A stretch of 5,394 nt of DNA from CAZHMN01 sp964533705 (lineage in GTDB: Bacteria; Electryoneota; B3-LCP): contig CAZHMN010000134.1 of the NCBI GenBank assembly GCA_964533705.1, positions 1-5,394 on the forward strand, in the 5' to 3' direction. The notes under the pieces were generated by a model. It ran no database searches, was not told the origin of the DNA, and saw only the letters and a program-made list of their open reading frames with translations. Positions within the stretch are counted from its first letter, which is position 1, and every line of letters begins with the position of its first letter. Shown one piece after another: positions 5,271 through 5,394 of this stretch. The position numbers and the translations under genes were made by a program.

Positions 5271-5394
5271 CCCATTAAAATGTCTGCGATTTTCGTTTGT
5301 TTGCAGGAGAGATTGATCAGCCAAGTTCTAATAAATTCACTAAGATAAGATCAGAGCTGAATTGGAGCGACGCGCTCTGTCGCATTAACAAAAA

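Larger units (their letters stand above)
4763..5394. other. Stretch without a confident gene, right end of window
   Basis: This 632-base stretch holds the TPR gene control region (4763-4856), an uncharacterised segment (4857-5021), the doubtful small ORF (5022-5201) and a further segment up to the right edge. Segment 4857-5021 contains a direct repeat of TTCAGGG at 4939 and 4950 (11-base period) and nothing else I can name. At 5365-5383 a GC-rich element can form alternative short hairpins (GAGCG/CGCTC or GCGAC/GTCGC), but no T-run follows on either strand. No tRNA, mobile element or large ORF is visible. Confidence 0.6.

Noticed and set aside
5365..5383. GC-rich hairpin near the right edge as a terminator
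   Set aside because: Stems are only 5 bp with competing alternatives and no T-run follows on either strand within the window.

Overview
The window suggests a Gram-negative bacterium of roughly balanced GC content. The evidence is a DnaK with the insertion-bearing nucleotide-binding domain of Gram-negative bacteria, a secreted TPR protein with a Sec signal peptide, and a sigma-54-type promoter. I cannot place it in a phylum with confidence. The gene mix would suit an uncultivated lineage (FCB group or a deltaproteobacterial relative), but that is a guess. Every confident gene is on the minus strand, so the biological order is right to left.

From right to left: (1) 5394-4763 is a 632-base stretch with no confident gene. 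It holds a weak 59-codon ORF with a possible promoter. Just ahead of the TPR gene it also holds a perfect 12-bp inverted repeat whose arms bracket a promoter-like sequence. (2) 4762-3746 encodes an exported protein with a coiled-coil start and seven tandem TPRs, closed by a strong intrinsic terminator. (3) 3643-2999 encodes a carboxymuconolactone decarboxylase-family protein without an AhpD-type CxxC. (4) 2998-2782 is a regulatory region with a near-perfect sigma-54 promoter, a distal inverted repeat at enhancer distance, a sigma-70-like alternative and a possible leader hairpin. (5) 2781-847 is dnaK, standing alone without grpE or dnaJ and closed by a strong terminator. (6) 740-240 is a short MgtC/SapB-type membrane protein. 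It is followed after 21 bases by (7) a small cytochrome b5-like heme-binding protein (218 to beyond the left edge), probably in the same transcript.

These look like separate short transcription units (TPR; CMD; dnaK; mgtC plus cytochrome b5), not one pathway. The coding regions are fairly ordinary. The interest lies in the control regions: a dnaK that seems to use sigma-54 with no visible CIRCE operator, and the large inverted repeat around the TPR gene promoter. I saw no transposon, CRISPR array, tRNA, rRNA or obvious novel multi-gene system.
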